NCBI RefSeq assembly: GCF_000003855.2 | Contig: NW_003101666.1 | Coordinates: forward strand, 1,473,956 to 1,537,955 | Length of the DNA: 64,000 bases | Reading direction: 5' to 3' | DNA from: Blastomyces gilchristii SLH14081 | Lineage: Eukaryota > Ascomycota > Eurotiomycetes > Onygenales > Ajellomycetaceae | The notes under the pieces: generated by a model | What the model was told of the DNA's origin: nothing | Database searches by the model: none | The model's input: the letters and a program-made list of their open reading frames with translations, nothing else | Shown here: piece by piece, positions 1-11,446 of the stretch | Layout: each line of letters starts with the position of its first letter | Position numbering within the stretch: position 1 is the first letter of the stretch | Position numbers and translations under genes: made by a program

Positions 1-1084
1 ATATCTCTTTTCTCTAACTGCTTCAGGAATTTTATACTTGTATAGTCTTATTAAACTTCTAAAAAACTCTTTAAGAGAAAATAGAAGAAGAGTGTTACAG
101 AGTCTATAAGACATCAGCTTATCATTATAAAATTATCTCTAAAAAACTCTTTAAAAAAAATAAGAAGTTTTAAGTAGTATTTCTTACTCAATATCTCTGA
201 TATATAATAGAATAGTCTCTACTAACTGTTTCATAGCTTATAATCTCTTTCTCAGCATTTTTTAAATGCTTAAGCAGTTTTCATAAATTCTCTGATAATA
301 AATAATCTTCTTATTTAATAAGATATTAAAGCTTGCTGTAATATATTTATTTATTCAATATTTTCTTTATAAAATATTTAATATCACTCTTGATCTCAAT
401 ATTATTCAGCTGAGACAGCTTCACTCTGAGATATTACTTATAAAGCTTTAAATAGAAAATGTGAAAAATAGAATGAATTGATTTCAATTCTATGAATAAT
501 TTCAACTCATATATCTGTTTATTTATTACTCTTATTACTGAGAAAGATTCTAGTTATCACTCACTAAGCTTCTTACACAGTCTTATTATCTTAATATTCT
601 TTACTGAAAGTAGCACTTAATTCTCTATCAAGAACTTTATTAAAAGATATTTTTAATTATAGTATTTCATCTGTTACTTCTGAGCATAGTGAATACTTTT
701 TATCATCTTCTTATAAATTTTGTTTAAAAGTTTCAATCTTGCTTTTACTTCTAGTACTGAGAAATACTTTATTCTCTGTATTTATCTGATATTCTAACTG
801 TCTATTTCTCTCTTTGAAACATCATTTATGATGTCACTGAGTAATAAAGAATTATATTCATAATAAGTATAGAAAGAAGATATCTTTAAGATTACATTCT
901 TTGTATTATTATATATAAATTCAGCAGTTAGAAGATATTTAAGTCAATCATTCTGATAATATAAATAGAATACTTAAAGATACTGTTCTAGTATCTGATT
1001 CTGATATTCAGTCTGATCATCTATCTGTGAATGAAATACAGTACTAAGAAGATATCTTATTATAAAGTAATAGTAAAAAGCTGA

Positions 1085-1312
1085 TCAGTATTTACTGATG
1101 AAGAGAGATTCTTGATCTGTTATTAACAATTTTAAAGCACTGTGATTATAAATGATAATATCTAAAAACAGATCAGTTAATTCAGAGATTTTAATCTTTT
1201 TATAAGTAGAAATATATCTGATTATCTTTATAAAGTAGTTAACAATGACTAAAATTAAGTTATATTCTTTGACTTTTATTGACTTCAGCAGATCAACTAT
1301 GAAATTCATCAA
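1085..1312 (-). pseudogene. Integrase core fragment of the left gypsy element
   Basis: The 75-residue open piece reads like the gypsy integrase catalytic core: a start resembling 'DFIVDLLKS', a hydrophobic strand 'LILVIVNYFIKI', the 'ELTDLFLD' helix and then 'ITDQESLFISKY', which corresponds to the conserved 'VSDRGSLFTSKYW' block containing the second catalytic Asp (here kept in ITDQ). It is a surviving fragment of a dead pol gene, not an independent gene. Confidence 0.8.
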
Positions 1313-2401
1313 TAGATTCTATTATAAACTCTTTGAAACAGGCAGTGATATTAACTTACTGTATTACTTATACTATGAGATCTTTATTCTTTAATAGATA
1401 TTACAAGTCTTAACATACTTTTTAACATCTATTCAGAGCTTATCTTAAATATATTTATATTTTAGAAGCTTCTCAGTCTTCTCTAATCTGAAGTGCTCTG
1501 TATGAGAATTATTATAATGAATTCTTAATAACTTCTGATACATTGCTCTGCTATGAGAAATGAAGACTGAATCATTCAGCAGTAGAAGTTTATATTCTTC
1601 TAGTTATCAGTGACTTAATTTCTTAGCAGTACTGCTCTGCTCAGAGTCTGTCTTTTTCAAGTTTAAATCAGATTCTTTCTTCTTTAACTTTTAAATTTAA
1701 GCTGTAGTAGAGATGTCTCTCTTCTATAACTTATTAATAAATTTCAAAAGTAGTTGAGTTAAAAGATTGTAGACTGTTTTGTTCTTTATCAATTCAATAA
1801 TTGTAAGATATAATATGAGAAGCTCATAATCTTCAGTGTCAGTTCTCTGTGAGAATCTGAGTTTTCTTTCATCTTCTATACTGAGTCATGCAGCTGTCTT
1901 ACTGACACTGTTTTCAAGCTTCAGAGAATCTCAACTCTCTGCAGTCAGCTTCTTCTGCAGTAATGATAGAGATTCTTTTATAGAATTCTTCTTTATATTA
2001 ATAATATTATAATCAGATTATCTAAATAGTGTGTTAATAAGATTAAGCTGATCTGAATAATATCAGATATAGAAATCATACTCTGAAAGCAGCTTTACTC
2101 ATCTGACTTGATATTCTGTCAAGCTCTTTATTATCAAGAAGTAACACAGATTTGTATAATCAGTAAGAACTTACACTGAGTACTTACTACTCTGAAGATA
2201 ATATTATCAGATCTTAAAGAATTCAACAATTGCTAATATCTTCTAATTATAAGTATTATATCTTCTCTACATGAGTGATAACTTCTTGAAGAAGAAGATT
2301 ACTAATCTCTATTCACAGTATCTTATAGACTCTGTAAAAAAGTCTTCTCTTACAGACAATTTATTATCTATTTTCTTAGAAATAATTATTTTCTGATTCT
2401 T

Positions 2402-2602
2402 TCAATATTGAAAGATCTTCAGTGTTAACTGTGAAAAGATTTCACAGATCTCATTCTCAGATACATCAGTCTCACACTGACTGAGTAAGTTAAGATTAAA
2501 GTGATTCAGTATTATAATATCTATAAAAGCTTGTTTCAATTCTGCAAATGCCTGTATAATGTCTTGAGTAAGAATAAATAGTTCTATTTTTCTATCTTTC
2601 AT
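2402..2602 (-). pseudogene. RNase H domain fragment of the left gypsy element
   Basis: The piece contains 'AFAELKQAFIDIIILNHF', matching the usual 'AFEELKEAFTSAPILRHFD' linker between RT and RNase H, followed by 'CETDVSENEICEIFSQ', matching 'ETDASGFAIGGILSQ'. The first catalytic Asp (ETD) is retained. It lies between the RT and integrase pieces on the same strand. Confidence 0.8.
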
Positions 2603-3067
2603 ACTTTTCTTTAATAGATCTGTAAGAAGAGTAGTAATCTGTGAATATGTATAGATAAATTATCTGTAGAAATTTATAAATTCTAGAAATATCTATATCT
2701 TACAGTATGTCTGCAGTATCAGTCAGTTTTCAATGATAAAGACCTGACTTCTATTCATTGAAATATCATTCACTTTAATAATATAATCTAAGAAATCAAT
2801 CTTCTGCATGTAGAACAAGCATTTTTCAGTGTTTATATAGAGTTAATACTGTCTCAAGCAACTCAATACTTCTTAAATATGAATATCATATTCTTTCTCT
2901 GTTTTTAAGAAGATTAGAATGTCATTTAAGTATACTATATAGAAGATATTAACAAGGCCTCACAGTATCTCATTTATATAGGTCTGAATGATGGCTGAAG
3001 CATTATAAAGATTAAAAGATAAAACAAGATATTTAAAATTACTATACTTAGTATAAAAAGCTATTTT

Positions 3068-3274
3068 TTAAATATTATCTTTATTAACTCTGATTCTATA
3101 ATAGACATTCTGTATATTAATCTTTGAGAATATCTTTACTTCAGATAATTGATTAATCATCTCATCAATTAATAGTAATAAATAGTAATTCTTAACTGTT
3201 ATCTTATTGAGATCTCTGTAGTCTATGCATAGACATAGTCTATTATTCTTCTTAAGTATAAAGAGTATAGACAT
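3068..3274 (-). pseudogene. Reverse transcriptase fragment of the left gypsy element
   Basis: This is the best preserved piece of the element. '[17 protein letters not shown]' followed by 'LLLIDEMINQLSEVKIFSKI' and 'VYYRIRVNKDNI' matches the gypsy RT fingers/palm block '[28 protein letters not shown]...AKIFSKLD..DAYHRIRI'. The catalytic YLDD part falls outside this open segment. Confidence 0.9.
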
Positions 3275-4144
3275 CTCTGCTGAACTCTTTGATAAATATA
3301 TTCAGTTCTTTGATTGTACTTCTTCAAGATATTTGTACAGAATATTCAATTTCTTTATAAATAAGTTATAAAGAGATCTGTACAGTATCATTGCACTATC
3401 TTCAAGATAAATCTTATATTATATCTTGATATCAGAAAACTTCACTGCTTCTCTTTTCAAAAAGATATTCTTAAAATCTGTAAAGAAACATTGTATATAT
3501 CTGTCTTTAATAATAAATACTACTGCTAATCTTACAGCAAGAGTGATAACTTCTTCATTTATTTTCAAGTCTTAGTCATCTGTTACACAGTATATTGACT
3601 CAATCTTTTTCTCAAGATTCTTCTGATAAAACTCTTCAGATTTCTCTATCACTATCTCTTTATTAGTAAGATAATATTATCACATCTGAGTGACTCAGTT
3701 AATAAGAGAATTATTTTCTCTTAATTATAGAAGATTTAAAATAACATTCTTATCTATAATATTAACTGTATGAAGAAGCAGATTACTCTTCTTAAAAGTT
3801 TCTTCTGAGTCTGTGATCACACACTGTGCTTAAATTATGCTAAAATAATGATATTTTATTTTATCAGTAAATTTCATATAATCTAATAAGTCTATCTTCT
3901 TTCAACTCTTTATCAAAGAAAAGAAATAGAATATGAAGTTAATATTCACTCTGAAGTTAAGTAGATATCTCACTGATATCTTCTCATTCAGAGTATGTAT
4001 TATAATTATAATATGAACTCAGAGATATAAGAATTATTAATTCTTCATTTCTTTCTCTTCTTTATCTTCTATAAATATATTTATCAGAAGAGAAGTGAAC
4101 TTTGAGAAAATATCTTCTTAATTTCTTCTCTTTTTCAGCTTCTT

Positions 4145-4186
4145 ATAATTACTGATATAGTGATTATCAGCTCTGCAGTTAAAATA
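4145..4186 (-). pseudogene. Gag CCHC zinc knuckle of the left gypsy element, both outer Cys lost
   Basis: The minus strand reads Y-F-N-C-R-A-D-N-H-Y-I-S-N-Y. The spacing is exactly C-x2-C-x4-H-x4-C, with first and last Cys replaced by Tyr (TGY to TAY). Both changes are G-to-A on the coding strand, the direction expected of RIP. The second Cys and the His are intact. Confidence 0.65.
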
Positions 4187-5450
4187 GAGATCTTTATTAA
4201 ATCTTTTTTAATATTTCTTTATAGTGAGTGAAGAATCAGAATACTTGAAATTCTTCTTTACTTTCTTTACACTGAAACTATCACAGTATTATTTAGATCT
4301 TATTATAAGTTACTTAGAAGAGATCTTATTAATCTTTTTCTTAAAGAATTGATTATTTAAATAGATTCAGAAAGTCAGATTAATAAGCTCAGTATAATTA
4401 ATTAATAAACTCTGATACTGTGATATTATTATTTATATTTTATAAGTCAGCTTTGTAAGATAAAGCTGTGTTTTTAATTAATTTAAATCATCAGTTAATT
4501 TCTCTCAATATTCTTTAAATCTTATATTGAAATTAAAAGAATTCTCATTATCTTATTAATATAATATATTAAACTGCTGTACTGCTGTGAAGCTGCAGTT
4601 ACAGTAATCTTTGATTTAATTCAGTAGAAAGTTCTTGAATTCTTCTTAAGTTATAATAGTATTAATATACTCAAGCTCTCTCTTCTTAATGACTCAAGTA
4701 GTTGCAGAGATATCTTCAAGAAGATTGATAGTATAGATTACTTATATCTTATAAGTATTATACTGACTCAGATTAAGATGAAATTTCTGTTCAAGAATAC
4801 AGATAAAGCTGTGAAATTCAGACAAGATATTTCTCTTATATTTTAAAAAATCTTCAATCTTAATCTCTCTATCTTCATAATAAATATAAGTGTATAGAGG
4901 CTGCAGCAGTGACAGAGCAGTTAAAGAGCTTATATCAAAATATACAGCAGATTCAGAAATCTCAGATTTCTGTCAGAGTAGAGATGTACACACTCTAGAG
5001 AATAATGTAGTGTTTTTCTCAGAGAATGAGATCAGATCAGTCTCAGTACAGATATATAAGATTATATCAGTCTGTTAAAGCTTAACTGATTCAAATATAT
5101 AATCAGATTAAGTGATTCAAATTGTAATATAATAGAATCAAAGCAGTGATTAGTCAGCAGTGTTATATAGAGATAGTTATTTAAGAAGCTGTATAAGTGA
5201 GCTTGACTATCTTACTTGAATAGTAAGCTTGTAGATTACAGAGTTATTACAAGAATATCACAGATATGATACTTAGTATACTAAGAAGATTGTATAAGGC
5301 ATGCAGTAACTTCTGTATATATTTCAGTAGAAGAAAAGAAATGAAATGAATTACTGACTTCTTTAATAGAGAGTTAGCATCTAGCTATTCTATATAGACA
5401 ATGAGCAGATACTCTTCTCTTATTTCATAAGTGAGAATAGTCAGAGTGAT

Positions 5451-6767
5451 ACCTCAGCAGTGCCTCATTGTCAAGAAAGAGTAATCTGCTGACCTTGTAT
5501 AGAAGCGGGGTTCTCTTATCCATCAATCGGATCTTCCTATGATATATTCGAATGATGTCATAGAGTGGTTGGAAACCGGTTCAGACAGGATGAAATCATC
5601 CGCATGGAAGCGATGGGCCGTGTGGAACCGCAGCGGGGCCTTGGCGCTGCCGGGAGTGTGACAATCATGAGAATGAACTTGCAGATCATTATTAAATAAA
5701 TAGATATCAGATTGTCAAATCCTCTCACAGACAGGTGCAAGTAGATGAAGTTCTCACTATTAAGAATATCAATTGCAAGATTGTGATCTGTAGAGTAGAT
5801 AAGATGAAAAAGACATTTAATAAGACTCTTCAATCAATTGAAATCAAATCTATAAAATCTACAGTCACTCAATCATAATAAGATAATTCTATAGAATCTC
5901 AACTTACAGTGGATTCTACACCTTCTAATGAGTATATAGATAATCTTTATGTTATAGATAGATGTAGTGATGATTATTAATTAATTTTTGAAGATTACTA
6001 TATTCAAAATATTTTCTTTACAGTGTGGTTTTCTGTACACTGTGGCGCACTCACTACAGAGAGTGAGTAAGCATGGCACGGTTATAGTATTGTATTGTAC
6101 TCCGTAGAGAATAAACAAATACACCGAAGTCTATTTTAAGAACCAAGCTTAAAACCTTAATAATCCCGCTTTTCAAAATAGTTAATAAGCCATTTTGGCC
6201 TCCACGAACAATCGCGCATTTATTTACTCCTTGCCTTTGAGCCCTTGGATCAGAACACACAGGATTGAGCAGACAAGGGTTACTATGCCTTTGATCCAGG
6301 CATTAGACGCCAGGCTTCTGCGAATTATGAGCTACCACGCCAGCCCGGGAGAAAGGGATCAAGGGTTTGCGGCGCACTCGTGATCGAGCGCTAGGACGGT
6401 AATCCAATAAAATAGGCCTCCGGAGAACACATCGACCACTTGGAACCGGAGGAACCACATTGCAGTATGAGGGGGACGATAACCACCTGCTGCGTGTTCC
6501 TCTGTTTGCCCAACACGATGCGTCACGCAGTGTTGCTTGTGGTTGTCGCAGCCCAAAACCCCCCTCCCCCGTTTTCCCCAGCCGTTGCACTGTGTTTGCT
6601 GTCCAGCATTCATTCTGCAATATATATAAGCGGCGGTTCCTTTTTTTTTTTTTTTCCTCTCTTCTATAGTGTTCGCCTGATTTCAAAAATTCTCGTCATA
6701 TGGAGAGTCTTACCCGCATTGACCATAACATCATAGTTGTTATTAGTAAGATCCCTGCCACTAAAAA
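5451..6767. other. Intergenic junction: AT-rich block to gene island
   Basis: No intact gene seen. It holds a GC-richer island at about 5,500-5,665, more AT-rich sequence to about 6,010, then ordinary composition from about 6,040. Just before the kinase gene are a short CT/T-rich stretch (about 6,637-6,665) and a TATA-like 'atatatata' at about 6,620, plausible core promoter elements for the gene starting at 6,768. Confidence 0.5.
5553..5700 (+). pseudogene. Unidentified coding-like fragment in a GC-richer island
   Basis: A plus-strand frame reads through about 45 codons including 'RFRQDEIIRMEAMGRVEPQR' and ends where AT-rich sequence resumes. CpG is normal here, while both flanks are nearly CpG-free. 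I do not recognise the family. It may be a captured or stranded host-gene fragment; the minus strand is also open across it, so coding status is uncertain. Confidence 0.3.
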
Positions 6768-8812
6768 ATGGACGATGATCCGAACCTCATCTTGGTCATC
6801 AGAGGGGTGCTGGGTGATGCAGCTAAAGGTCTCAAACTACCCCACAATCGTACCCGCTATAGTGATCTACCAGATGGCTTCCACAAGCCTCCACCAGATC
6901 CGCGAAGCAGGAGCTCTAGCCCCAACTCAAACTCTGATGAAGGCGACCAAGGGAACAATAATAACAAGCCTCCGCGTGAGGGAAGCCTTCTATTAACCTT
7001 CGACAAGCCGCCTGCAAATGTCACCCGCGGATTCACCTTCGGGACCAGCAAGAGACGCTGTGATGTTTTGCTTGCAAAAACAAGCGTCCCCAATATAAGC
7101 GGGGTACATTTCGTTATTACATTGGAGAATACCGGCCATCTCGTGCTGAGGGACGTATCGTCGAGGGAAACTGCCGTCAGCTATGACGGCTGGGGAGAGC
7201 AGTACCCACGGAGGCATTTCACATGGATTCTAGATCTCAACGACAAGAGAATGAGCATTAGTGTCCATCTCCGTGGTTTCCGGTTGGACATCACCCTACC
7301 CAGTCATGCTTCCTGTCAAAGCCAGTACAAAGCGAACGTTGATGCCTACGTGAAAGCGAGTCAAGACTCTGTTCTCAGCCTCGGTGGACTGAATATGCCT
7401 AGCCAAGATCCAACTCGTCCACGTAGCCCAATTAATGATCCGATCTACTTTCCCGCCGAAACAATTGGACACGGGTCATTCGGAAAGGTTTACAAGGTTC
7501 TAGATGTGAGCACAGGCCGGGATTATGCTTCCAAGAGATTTCTTTTGCATTCTGCGGATATAGAACAAATGAAGAAAAAGCCGACAGAATCGCCTGCGTT
7601 CAAACAGCACCAGACCGAACTGGTAGAGTTCTTAAACGAAATGAAAATCATGAAATATCTTATGCATGTATGTCATCCTGTTCCATGCTACTGGCTTCAA
7701 GGTTAACTGTCGTATAGAAGCATGTCGTTGAGTTTGTGTGCTATCCCGCTGATCCGTTGCAGATTGTTATGGAATATATGCCCCTGGGAAGCCTTCGCTT
7801 TCAACACAGTGTTATCCCGATTAGTACAACAGAAATCCAACTCGTTCTTGCCCAAGGGCTCGACGCTCTTCGTTTCATGCATTCCAGAGACATCACGCAT
7901 CGGGATATCAAGCCGGAAAATATCCTCGTCTATAGCAGAAACGGCCCCTTCATTATTAAATTAGCTGACTTTGGGCTTTCGAAATTTGGTAGTCTTAGAA
8001 CGAATGTCGGGACGCTAGATTATAGGGCACCTGAATTCTTTCATTCCCAGCCCATAAACTATGACAGCAGAGTTGATATATGGGCTCTTGGGGTCGTCGC
8101 CCTTGAGTTCACCTATGGTGCCACCGAAGTTAACTCTGGCTATGACACTTAGCGTGTCGCTGACGCAGCCAAAAGCGCACTGCGTTCCCATTCGGACAGC
8201 CCATTCTATTTTATGTTGTCCAGAATGTTGGAGATTGACCCAAACAACCGGCCTACTGCGGAGGACTGCTTTGAGGGAGAGCCGACAATCGATTTTAGCA
8301 TAAAACATAGTGGAGGGACCTCCGGCTTGATCACTCCAACAAATAATCGCAGTCTTTCTGCGCAGACAAGCAGGGTCTCAGCATCCGCGGACAGCCTAAG
8401 GCAAATACCAGCTGGCAGCATGCAAACACCGATGCCAAAGCGGCATCTATCATCTACCAGCTCGCGTGGCCACCGCACCAAACGCCAACGAGACTCAATC
8501 GACAATGCCTCACTGTTTCAGACTCGAAGCGATAGAACGGTAACAAACACTGCAATCGGTGCAGCAGCCCCATTTGACGTCGGAAACCGTAGGCATCTCG
8601 AATATAGCTACCAATATGCTGATGCTCCTGATGACGGTGACGGTGGAGGCTTTGATCGCAGGCGATGGGAGAGGACGATGGGAGAGGACCCAGTGGAACC
8701 CGCAGCGCGACCAGCAAATTGGGAAAACAAAGGGAATCCAGGCATGATCTCAGCGCAGGGGCCGATCAACAATTGTCGAGCCGATCACGGAACTCAATCA
8801 CACAAAGTTTGA
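6768..8812 (+). pseudogene. FHA-domain Ser/Thr protein kinase, interrupted by an in-frame TAG
   Basis: Two exons: 6768-7667 and 7718-8812, joined by a 50-bp intron (GTATGT, branch-like TTAAC, TAG). Residues about 87-140 look like an FHA phosphothreonine-binding domain, followed by a kinase domain: Gly-rich loop GHGSFGKV (234-241), Lys256 (ASKRF), HRD (361-363, HRDIKPEN), DFG (384-386), APE (404-406) and DIWALG (420-425). Codon 445 is TAG (8150-8152), yet the same frame continues with 'MLSRMLEIDPNNRPTAEDC', the normal kinase C-lobe end, to a TGA at 8810-8812 (664 codons). The stop is therefore a lesion inside the domain rather than the natural end. No intron that spares DIWALG removes it. FHA plus kinase recalls the Rad53/Dun1 layout, but a specific role cannot be assigned. 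A frame shift near 8,690 could give a different, Ser-rich tail ending at 8,862. Confidence 0.8.
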
Positions 8813-10007
8813 CATCTTCGCATCAACCGCGAAGCACCAGGGCTGGCTCCGGTGCCAACTGAAGAGTCATAGATATTATATATAAGGTTAGTTAGAAGTA
8901 CCTAGGTACGCCTTCTAGGCATCCGTTTTGAGATTGGATCACAAGTTCTTTATTAAGTCGCCACTAATTTACGCGTAGGAATAACGAAACGAGTAGAACC
9001 CAGTGGGATAGTTTCATCGCGGGAACGCTGCTAGGAGTGGACAAATTCGGTCCCGAAACTTTTCGAGTAACATCTGATAACTAAATATTACAAAGTAATA
9101 GATAAATGTAAAGAGCCGTCTTCAGTAAAATTCCTGATGAATACGAAGCGTGTGAATGCAATTTCATACGCTTTAAGTTTATTTGTTCTTCTTTGTTGCA
9201 ATAAAGAAAAGAAACCTGGGTGAAAATAATTAATTAGAAAAGCTTTCTCTTATTATTATCTCTTAATTTTTCACTTCATTTTCTGTTTCATTTCTTTCAT
9301 TTTCTACTTATATTTAGAACTTTACTATTTTTTTTATGATAGCTCTGTGATTGCTACTTCTTTATTGCAGCTTGCAATTGCCCGTTCTATAATTATAATA
9401 AGCTTATATTATTTATATATAAGAGAGTGTACACTCTCCATTTTAGAGAAATTAGACATGATTATATTCTCTTCACTACAGATATTCAGACACACATCTC
9501 AGAGAACTTGATTAATATTTATAGTAACATGAGTTTTAAATGTCACTCAGAACCCTCTCTGTATAGCCTCTAGATATACAGCTAGCAATCTACTGCGTAA
9601 TCTGGTTCTAGGTTGAATTAAGCTACTTCCTCTTTGAAATAAACTTCCCCCCTGCCGCCGAGTCACAAAGCTAAATCACGTCATGTTATATAATCATCGC
9701 CAAGACCCCCGCCCTTGGCTAGAACATTCCGGTGCTTTCTCCGCTTGCTCCTCCGCTTTGGTAGATGCAGATGCCTTTCTGTTCTCCGGCTCCTATCATT
9801 CAACGCACATTTTGATGACGCACTGCTCTGCCGCCTGTTGTATGCAGCCACTTTAACCTAATAAGGGTCGGAGCATATCTGGTTAGTAATAGAGCCTTCC
9901 AGCTGACCATCTTTTTACTCATACCTCCAAGCTTAACTATCCGTTTCCAAGGACGACATACTGCTTATAAGAGAGAACACCAACCTTGTTTTCCCTCAAC
10001 ACTCATT
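8813..10007. other. Intergenic region with an AT-rich patch
   Basis: No gene seen. About 9,180-9,590 is AT-rich and resembles decayed LTR or transposon sequence, with a short palindrome 'agagtgtacactct' near 9,424. Composition returns to normal by about 9,640, and about 9,640-10,007 should contain the promoter of the AN1 protein gene. Confidence 0.45.
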
Positions 10008-10994
10008 ATGGCTCCCATATCATTCTCTACAGGCACCCGGGCCCAGCAACAAGAGGATTCTTCGTTCACGCAAATGGACCCCGATCACGATCTTGAATCC
10101 ATAGGCAGACACTGCCAGTTCGAATTCTGCAACCAGCTCGATTTCCTCCCCTTCCGCTGCGAGTCCTGCAAGGGCACATTCTGCCTCGACCACCGGACGG
10201 AAACGACACACAAATGCACACATGCAGGCGAATGGGCAGCTGCCCGGCGGAAAAACTCCGTCGGTGCTATAGGCACTGGAAACGGCAGCATGATGTCCTC
10301 TCTTCCGCCGGTTAAACCTACCGTTTACAACTCCACGCAGTGCTCACACTCATCCTGCAAAACTCTAATCCATACTTTGCAAAATACCGGCGTCCACTGC
10401 AACGAATGTAACCGCCAGTACTGTCTCAAACATCGCCTGCGCGAAGACCATGACTGTGCCAAGCTCATTCCGATCGGCGCGCGGCCTGCCAGGCAAGATC
10501 CGTCACCGGCTGAAAAGGCGCGGCTGGCATTCTCCCGCCTACGGACGTGGGGGAAAGATAAATCCTCCAACGTCGCCGCGAATCTGGCTCCCAAGCCGAA
10601 ACCCAACAGCGCTGCGGCGCGCATGGCAAGGCTTACAGAGTTGAAAAAGAAGGCAAAGGGAGAACCCAACCTTGCGCTACAGAAGCGGTTTTACTTGCAT
10701 GTTGAAGCGTCCGCGGATACCACAACGGCAAAGTATCCTACAGGTGATTTTTACTTTGATTCCTCTTGGAGTGTGGGCAAGGTTTTGGACGATGCGGCGC
10801 GCAGGTTACAGGTGCAGAACATCAATAATAGAGTTGCTGACGAGGCAGAGAGGCTGCGCGTCTTCCATGTCGAAGGGGGGAAGTTGTTAGAGTTCTCGGA
10901 GAAACTTGGTGCCTCTGCTGGTGTTGCGCAAGGGGATACCATTGTGCTACTCCGGGGCGTTGGCCCTCCACCTGAGCTTACTGTAGAACGGTGA
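10008..10994 (+). CDS. CUZ1: AN1-type zinc finger protein, Cuz1/ZFAND1-like
   Basis: Single-exon gene of 328 residues. Two AN1 zinc fingers are visible: Cys36-Cys70 (C..C..FRCESC..FCLDHR..H.C) and Cys112-Cys150 (C..C..HCNEC..YCLKHR..H.C). A basic Ala/Lys-rich linker follows (about 160-220), then a region (about 227-318) with the strand/helix pattern of a ubiquitin-like fold, 'FHVEGGKLLEFSEKL' and 'QGDTIVLLRG'. This layout matches Cuz1 (yeast) and ZFAND1 (human), which link Cdc48/p97 to the proteasome, notably under arsenite stress. The start at 10008 gives the longest frame; Met23 (10074), just before the first finger, is an alternative. No intron needed. Family assignment is firm, orthology is inferred. 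Confidence 0.88.
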   Translation: MAPISFSTGTRAQQQEDSSFTQMDPDHDLESIGRHCQFEFCNQLDFLPFRCESCKGTFCLDHRTETTHKCTHAGEWAAARRKNSVGAIGTGNGSMMSSLPPVKPTVYNSTQCSHSSCKTLIHTLQNTGVHCNECNRQYCLKHRLREDHDCAKLIPIGARPARQDPSPAEKARLAFSRLRTWGKDKSSNVAANLAPKPKPNSAAARMARLTELKKKAKGEPNLALQKRFYLHVEASADTTTAKYPTGDFYFDSSWSVGKVLDDAARRLQVQNINNRVADEAERLRVFHVEGGKLLEFSEKLGASAGVAQGDTIVLLRGVGPPPELTVER

Positions 10995-11446
10995 TGGTAG
11001 ACAGATCGTGGTGGCTTTATTGTTTTTCTTTCTCTCACCTTAGACCGTGGATATGGTGCTATTTTTGCTTTTATCCTAGTTTCCGGGGTGCATTGTGTGT
11101 CCCGGTTTGATTATTACGATTACCCCATGTTGCGATAGCAGAAGGCGTTCATTTTGCATATATTACAGGCTTGTCATTGTCATTGGAAAGAGAGCATATT
11201 CTTAACATACTTGTTGTCTTCTAATCTCAAGAGCACTCAGAATATATGAATATTCATATACCCGTTAACCTGAACTCCAAGCAGCGGTTCTCTGCCGCTT
11301 CTTAGCAGTGCATCGATCCATTTACTGCCAAAATGATAACCAGATACCAGCTGTCTATTAAACTCGCAGAATACCGGAGTTCATTAAAAATTTCGCCATG
11401 TTCTCATAGCCCAGAAGCAGTTTCATAGCATCCCAAAACAAACCCG
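10995..11446. other. Intergenic space between convergent genes
   Basis: Lies between the 3' ends of the AN1 protein gene (plus) and thymidylate synthase (minus). No further ORF or RNA gene seen; it should contain both 3' UTRs. Confidence 0.6.

Larger units (their letters stand above)
1..5450 (-). mobile_element. Decayed Ty3/gypsy LTR retrotransposon (left AT-rich block)
   Basis: Reading the minus strand from about 5 kb down to 1 gives, in order, a Gag zinc knuckle, reverse transcriptase, RNase H and integrase remnants, which is the Ty3/gypsy order. All frames are broken by stops, and CpG, CC and GG dinucleotides are very scarce, as expected after repeat-induced C-to-T mutation. The RT sequence differs clearly from the gypsy family at 41-64 kb, so this is a second family. 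No LTR could be delimited; the left end lies outside the window and the right end is somewhere before the GC-richer island at 5.5 kb. Confidence 0.85.

Noticed and set aside
4890..5078. 62-codon plus-strand ORF in the left AT-rich block, and its slight tRNA-like start
   Set aside because: No B box, no domain, and it lies within decayed transposon sequence; chance opening.
6303..6686. 127-codon minus-strand ORF and overlapping plus ORFs before the kinase
   Set aside because: Low-complexity and Arg-rich frames on both strands, no domain; the region is better explained as promoter. A faint resemblance of 'ggcgtggtagctca' to an SRP/Alu-type A box had no supporting structure.
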